Shown here in pieces: positions 58,147 to 64,000 of a DNA stretch of 64,000 nt (position 1 is the first letter of the stretch; the number at the start of each line of letters is the position of its first letter). Source of the stretch: Quercus robur (lineage: Eukaryota; Streptophyta; Magnoliopsida; Fagales; Fagaceae); NCBI RefSeq assembly GCF_932294415.1, contig NC_065541.1:52430290-52494289 (forward strand), written 5' to 3'. The notes beneath the pieces are model-generated. The model was not told where the DNA came from. It was given only the letters and a program-made list of their open reading frames with translations, and did no database searches. The position numbers and the translations under genes were made by a program.

Positions 58147-60240
58147 CTATAAAGTTTCTTTCTCGGTTTGCTCCGCTTGTCCGAGGTGTTCACTTTTCCA
58201 CCTGACCGCGGCGACAAGACACTGTCTCGCCACTTGTTGGTTCCCTCTCACCTCGGTGACTCCATACTCAGTGGGAAATTTTACTTTCACGTCGAGGGTG
58301 GACGGAACAACCTTCATTGCGTGAATCCATAGCCTCCCCAGGATTGCGGTATACGGTGAGAATGATCGGACTACTATGAAGGTCACTATAATTCCCTTGC
58401 CTTCCATGTCCACCGAGAGAGAGATTTGTCCCTCGGGAATCACGACTCTCTCGTCAAATGAGACCAGCGACGTGTCATATTTCGCCAAATCCTGGGTCTT
58501 CAATCCGAGCCCTTCAAACAGGTCTGGGTACATGACGTTAGCCCCGCTTCCTTGGTCTATCATCACCCTCTTCACTAGGAACCCGTTTATCCGAGCCGTC
58601 ACCACCAATGCATCGTCATGAGGTTGGACCATCCCTTCCAAATCGTCTTCTCCGAACGAGATGGTCAGCCGTTCAACTTTCTTCTTCTTCTTGGCTGAAT
58701 CTCTTTCTGTGCAAGCCACTGTCAATACCCTTTTTGCTGTTGCCGTTCCTCTTGGTGCAACATGAATGACTTCGATCACCCCCAGTGGTGGCGGGAGGGG
58801 GTTCCTTTTCTGTTGGACGCCCTGGCCGGCTTCTCGATCAGTGGAGTCTACTACAAACTCTTTCAGGTACCCTGCCTTTACTAGCTGCCCGAGGTGATTT
58901 TTTAGTGCCTGACACTGCTCAGTGGTGTGCCCTTTGTCTCTATGGTATGTGCAGTATAGGTTTTGGTTCCTCCGAGATGGGTCGCCCCCCATTTTGTTTG
59001 GCCACCTGAAGAATGATTCGTTCTTGATCCGATCTAAGATTTTGTGCACGGGCACTTTGAACGCCACATTAACTCCTTCAATTTGCACCTCTGGTTCCTG
59101 CATTCTGAAGTCTTTTTTAGGTCTTGCCGGCACAACGCCTTGTCGAGATCTCCCGAGTAACGGAGCTTTCCCCCTGTTCTGTAGCCGATCATCCTCCAAG
59201 CATTTGTACTCCTCTATGTGTTTCATAAGTTGCCTCATATCCTCGGGAGGTCTTTTTGTCAATGACTCCCATAATTCAAAGTCTTTGGGGAGCCCCATCC
59301 TGAAGGTGCTTGCCGCAATTTTCTCATTTCCTCCACCAATCTCGTTGTAGAGTTCCCAGTACCGGCTGGCATAACTCCGAAGGGTTTCTCCGACCCTCGT
59401 CTTTATGGAAAGTAGTGCGTCCACCGGCTGTGGCACTCGGCTGCATGTCACGAATCTACTGCCAAACTCTTGAATCAGCTCGGCGAAGCTACGAATGGAG
59501 CCTTTTTGTAACCCATTGAACCATCTCAGGGCCGTTGAGCCGAGACTGGAGGGGAATACCTTACACATCAACGCATCATTGTGTGCATGCAAGGACATCA
59601 TATGGATGTAATGACTGACATGCTCCACAGGGTCTGTCTTCCTATCGTGGGAATTGAATGGCGGTCGTGTAAATCTACTCGGCATAGGGGCCCGTTCAAT
59701 CTCATTAGAGAACGGTGACCGGGCAGCCATTCGTAAGGCTCGGCTCATGGCGTCCATGGCAGCATTATGGGGCTGCCGTTCCTCCGGTGATTCTGACCCT
59801 CGGTCATCGTATCCATGCGACCGTGAACGATCCTGGTGATGACGTGTCTCTCGGGAGTGTCGGTGTGACTCTTGAGAGCGTAATCGGTTTTGGAATCGTT
59901 GCGTACCAGATCAACTTGAGCCCTCTTCGCCCCAATTTCTCCTTTGCCGGAGGTTGCGATTCCTTTCTTGGTGTCGACCCCTTGCTTCCAGCTCTAGATC
60001 CATTACCAGTCTATGCAACCGCTCCAGTTCTCGGTCTCTATCATCATACTGCCTATGCGCCGAGACACCCGAAATCGTTCGGTGGGTCTGATCCAACCCT
60101 TCTCCCAATCCGGACCTTTCCTCTCCTCTGGGGTGCTCCGTATCTTCCTGTCGTTTCTGCCTTCTCTCCCTCCACGTCGATCCCCGAGAAGATCCTATGG
60201 AACTGCTCGGTGCACGCCCTCCCGAACGCTCCTCGGACAT
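58147..60240 (-). pseudogene. Gypsy gag-protease
   Basis: Frame of 698 codons from ATG at 60238-60240, with one internal TGA (59911-59913) and ending at TAG 58147-58149. The N-terminus is basic/acidic-mixed with coiled-coil (RELERLHRLVMDLELEA). The retrotransposon gag core spans ~59700-59150 (ALRWFNGLQKGSI, FGSRF). A knuckle-like CTYHRDKGHTTEQC (CX2HX4HX4C) follows, then an aspartic protease site IDQGSGANVMYPD near 58530. The frame to pol is broken by a stop and then a frameshift. Confidence 0.9.
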
Positions 60241-60282
60241 TTCCCTTATTTGAGTCTTAGTTGAACCACAACTTCGTAGAAG

Positions 60283-60863
60283 AGCCCTACGGTGGGCGCC
60301 AATTGTGGGAACCAGAGGTGAGACTGTTGGGCTTATACTCACTTGGGCTCACAATTTATTTGTAGAGTGGACTTTAAGATTTCCTACTCTAGGTCGTTCT
60401 TAGCAGAGAGACTCAAAGCAATATTCATTTTCTCTTCCTCCTTGACTGTTTTTTCTCTTTTTTTTTTTTTTCTAAACCCCCTCCTCTTCCCAAATTTCTG
60501 CTATTTATAGCTAAGGTTTAGTGGGGAGATTATGATTACAGCCACCGCTAGTGCTATTGAAGGTCCAATATTATCTGCTTTAAGTGGGTGTTTAGGTGAG
60601 AGTGGGATGCAACAATTATGGCCTTGGAACTTGGTTTCAGCTTAGTCGATTGTGCTCGGTAATGCAGTTCCCCGAGCATTTCATGGTTTTCTCGGACAGG
60701 GTTCATATGATTGTTCGGGAAAGTTTATGCCGAACACTTCTCAGGATTCGAGACCCAAAACTTGTTTTTACATGAAGGCAGTTTCAAGAAGGGCTTAGGA
60801 CAATGGGGTCGTTCCATTGGGCCTGGGCCCATATGGGTCTTGGGATCTCGGTGCCATACAACA
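60283..60863 (-). repeat. Gypsy 5' LTR and primer-binding site
   Basis: LTR 60304-60863 (560 bp), TGTTGTATGG...GGTTCCCACA on the minus strand. It is followed after one or two nt by TGGCGCCCACCGTAGGGC (60283-60301), a PBS form common in this lineage. tRNA identity not assigned. There is no partner LTR in the window. Confidence 0.85.
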
Positions 60864-61191
60864 AGTAAAAAAAAAAAAAAAATCCTTGATTTCACAGAAG
60901 CATAAACTACAAGACATATATCATGAATAACCTCGTAAATATAAATCAATAATCAATGTAGCACAATGTGAAACAAGAAACAGATATAAATACATCATAG
61001 TATCTCCCCCTATCATAGACAACTTAACTAAAACAAAATACATCAAAAGCCAAAAAATATAAATACAAGATGAAGCACCTAGATACAATCTAAAAGCTCT
61101 AAAGCTCCAAAACAACAAAAATATCTCCCTATCAACAAAATCTCCTATCCAAATGTACTCCTCCATTTTGTGACGAGTTGCCAAAGGGCAA

Positions 61192-62286
61192 TCACACATC
61201 ATCAAAAGGAGGTGGTGGAGGTAATCATCTCAAACTCGCCAAGTCTGCACACCAAGCCTGAAGCTCCGTGAGAACATCCACTAGAAGCTGACCATGAGCT
61301 GCCTTAACGGTCATGACAGTGTCTAGAGTACGACAAATGCTAGAAACATCCGAAGCAGACGGTGGAGGAGCATTAGCAACAGTCGGATCGATAAACTCAT
61401 CAGCAGCTGGATCACCTGAAGAAGAAGGAGGAGGAGGTGCACCAGAGGAAGACTCGACCCTAAGGCGTTTAGAGCTAGCTCTCATCTGAGCAGCTCTTTG
61501 TCAAAGGAAAGTGGCACCTATGGGAGCTATGATATGAACGGGCTCAGACGCCGGAAAATGCTTTAACCCTAAATGTAATAAAATCCTATAAATAAAAATA
61601 GGAAAGAAAAGAGCATGAGCAGAAGAACTACTCTTATGAACCTCAACCAAAGAATGAATGAAAAGATAGGGAAAACTCATAGGAGCATCTGTGACAAAAG
61701 CATACAAAAATGCACATCTCTCTATAGGAATAGTGTGCAAATGAGAGATGGGCTAGATCGATTGGTAAGAAATCCGGAAAAATAGATAATGAATCTCGGT
61801 CAACTTGTGAGAGGTGATTCGAGGATCAGAACCCCATTGGATAGAAGATCCAATAAGATATGACACGATGTCATCCAGGGGAGGAGACTCATTGTAAGGA
61901 TAAACAGGATGCTGGACCATAGGCATCCCAAGAGCAGAGGCCACTACCATATGAGTAATGGTGTACTCTTCAGCTCGTATTCAACTCTTCACCTGAGTGT
62001 TGGAATCATAGGAGTGGACAGAGAGGTTCGAGTAGAACTATCTGATCAAGGTAGCAGGAGGAGGATGGCCAACATCCAACAAAGGAAACCAGCCCCTGTG
62101 CTCAAAGTTTCTTCTAATTTCCAGGTCAAGCTCATCTAAAACTACTTTTTGCTCAACCCACACATTCCTAAGAATGTTCAGCTTCTTATACGTCTCTTGG
62201 TTTTTCTCACTTAGAAACCACTCACTATCAAATGATGGAGTAGAAGAAGAAGATGATGTCCTATGAGCTCCAGTCTTCCTAACCAT
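61192..62286 (-). pseudogene. ORF2 of the second gag + ORF2 element
   Basis: 365 codons from ATG at 62284-62286 (MVRKTGAHRTSSSSS) to TGA 61192-61194, without net indel but with several in-frame stops (near 62038, 61975, 61753, 61501 and 61225). It shares YNESPPLDDIVSYL and HIIAPIGATFL with the frame at 15228-16325, and is clearly its sister. Constant length despite many stops means decay by substitution. Confidence 0.8.
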
Positions 62287-64000
62287 GATGCTAAAGAGCA
62301 AAAAGGACAGTCAGAAAAGAGACAAAAGACAAAAACAAGAAAACCCAAGGGCGGACTGCAAGTTAGAACAGAAATAATATAGAAAATAACAATCTATATA
62401 ATGCATGAACAATATCAACCCATGATGCATGCTCTAATGTAGTGAGAATAAGTTCAATTTCATTATAAAATCACAAAATTGGCTTGAGCATAGAGTTTAT
62501 ATCCAAAAACCCCAAATTTTGAAAAACACTTTCACGAATTTCAACAAACTAACCAATTGATCATTACACAAGATAGAGAACAGATTTTAATGATCAAATC
62601 AATTAATCTAACAAGCCATCAAATTAAGCTCAATTAAACAAAATCCCCAATTCGGGTAGTTTCAAGCCCTAGAAAAATTCAATTTTTTCTCAAATCAACA
62701 ATTGATCAAATTAAATACCAAGGAACAGTTTAATAAAATCCCATAACAAAAACCCAATGATCAATTTTGAAAGAATTGATTGAAATCAACAAAAACCCCA
62801 ATTTTCCATAGGTTCGAAATTTCCCAAAATGCATGAAACATGAAAATAAATGAAAAATGAAGGGCAAAAAGGTCTTACCGGCCTTAGAAGTAAAAAACCC
62901 TTGAAGAAATTTGAGGGAAAATGACAAAAAATTTGCTTTGAACCTTGACCGATCAAAGAAAGAGAGAAAGAACTTTTCGAAAAAGTTTGAATAGTGACAA
63001 ACACATGAAAAACTTATGTTTTTAAAAACTCTCTGAACGATTTTCAATTGATCGAAAACAGATTCGATCGATTGAAAATTACATTTGATTGATCTAGAAC
63101 CAATCAAGCCAGGCAGATTCAAAATAAATTTTTAATCGCAATTTCGATCAGTCGAGAGACAGGTTTGATCGATTGAAATTCTGGAATTTTTTTTTTGAAA
63201 AACAGAGCAATTTTATGCAGAAACTCCTTAAAATATAGTATTTTATGAATAGAATGCATGAGTATGAAATGAAATGTTTTTCAAAAACACTTGTATTGAA
63301 CCAAGATCTTCCAAAAATAAGATCTTCAATCAATTTTCCTTAAATTCTCAAACTTCAAACACATTTTGCATTATAATCAAGGAATTTTCAATCTTAAATG
63401 GCCAAAACAAGATCACACACAATAACATGTACAAAGTTTAGCAAAGAGTAACTTGTGTAGTGTGTGCAACTAGAAAAAGTTTTAGATATATGTGAGGTGA
63501 TATGTGAAGAGTAATCAAGCACAATTTCTACAAAATTCATCCCATAAATTTGAAAGAGACTATCACCTAAAAAGTTACATCATATAACTCCCACATCTCC
63601 TAGAAAACAAGTTTGCAATCATGTAAGTTTCTTGATTTGCCTCATATTGTACACACCAATTTTATTTGATCAGAAACTTATTAAAAATAGCCAGGATAAT
63701 GTACACACCAATTTTATTTGATTGATTTAATTATAGTTCAATAATGTACACACCAATTTTAGCATTTAAACCGAGACTACACCTTATGTTCTTTTTGTGC
63801 ATGTGCTACACTTTCTCGAGCACAAAATCTTATGATATGCACTAAGGTGTTTATGATTGGCTAGTAAACAGTGGTGAGATGGTTATTTATGCCTTTCTCA
63901 TTAAGTTCAAGTCCAACAATCAAAGACATGTGACTTCAAGATCAATAAAAAATAATCAAAAACTATAAACATCTTAATGTACACACCAATTTTATTTGAT
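62287..64000 (-). other. non-coding spacer with CGATCG-type motifs
   Basis: The counterpart of 16326-18120. At about 63040-63180 it has CGATCG and TTGATCGATTGAA-type motifs, fewer intact CpGs than at 17090-17250. No pol sequence and no gene. Confidence 0.7.

Larger units (their letters stand above)
54864..60863 (-). mobile_element. Tat-type Ty3/Gypsy element, 3' LTR missing
   Basis: A minus-strand element: 5' LTR 60304-60863, PBS-like site at 60283-60301, gag-protease, RT, two RNase H domains, integrase. The second, extra RNase H after the first is the mark of the Tat (Ogre/Retand) lineage. The sequence stops just past the pol stop codon (54868), so PPT and 3' LTR are lost. Both gag and pol are full of stops and frameshifts. 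Higher G+C than the surroundings. Confidence 0.92.
60900..64000 (-). mobile_element. second gag + ORF2 type Sirevirus-like element (partial)
   Basis: Matches 15140-18120 throughout: PPT-like tract (about 61001-61010), ORF2, the AT-rich spacer, the palindrome zone and the repeated AATGTACACACCAATTTTA phrases up to the window edge. The 3' LTR is not seen at the left, where the sequence meets the Gypsy 5' LTR. Gag and 5' LTR, if present, lie beyond 64000. Confidence 0.85.

Overview
This is plant nuclear DNA: AT-rich, full of nested LTR retrotransposons, with the only host gene family being multi-exon short-chain dehydrogenases with GT-AG introns. The SDR type ((+)-neomenthol dehydrogenase / salutaridine-reductase-like) and the Sirevirus-type Copia elements point to a eudicot. 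A woody species such as oak or another Fagaceae is my guess from overall feel, not something the sequence proves. I see no rRNA, tRNA or CRISPR.

Layout. (1) 1-8821 is copy A of a segmental duplication: a 41-bp minisatellite, non-coding repeats, a broken SDR gene (minus strand) split by two LTR elements, then an LTR joined directly to a Copia gag. (2) 8822-28224 is an SDR cluster arranged as an inverted duplication: plus-strand copies at 8822-12069 and 14540-21254, minus-strand copies at 22718-23604 and 25087-28224. Only the last is intact (five exons, 297 aa). A gag + ORF2 Sirevirus derivative lies inside intron 1 of the second copy, and a solo LTR lies between the first two. (3) 28225-34050 holds tandem duplications, MITE-like sequence and long homopolymers, with no gene I can support. 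(4) 34051-54863 is copy B of the segmental duplication, in the same orientation as copy A, expanded by a 2.9-kb LTR-like insertion and a 9.6-kb, very young Sirevirus. (5) 54864-60863 is a decayed Tat-type Ty3/Gypsy element lacking its 3' LTR. (6) 60900-64000 is part of a second gag + ORF2 type Sirevirus that runs off the window.

How the parts fit. Six SDR copies or remnants descend from one five-exon ancestor and were scattered by duplication, inversion and insertion. Exact target-site duplications, and empty sites in the paralogous arms, let several insertions be ordered. The three Sirevirus-like elements share a conserved ~365-codon reading frame in the env-like position downstream of gag/pol. 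One element keeps gag but has no pol; another keeps protease-integrase-RT-RNase H but has lost the gag core. In each, a family-specific palindromic motif found in the LTR or its equivalent is repeated just upstream of that extra frame. This split arrangement is the most interesting signal in the window.
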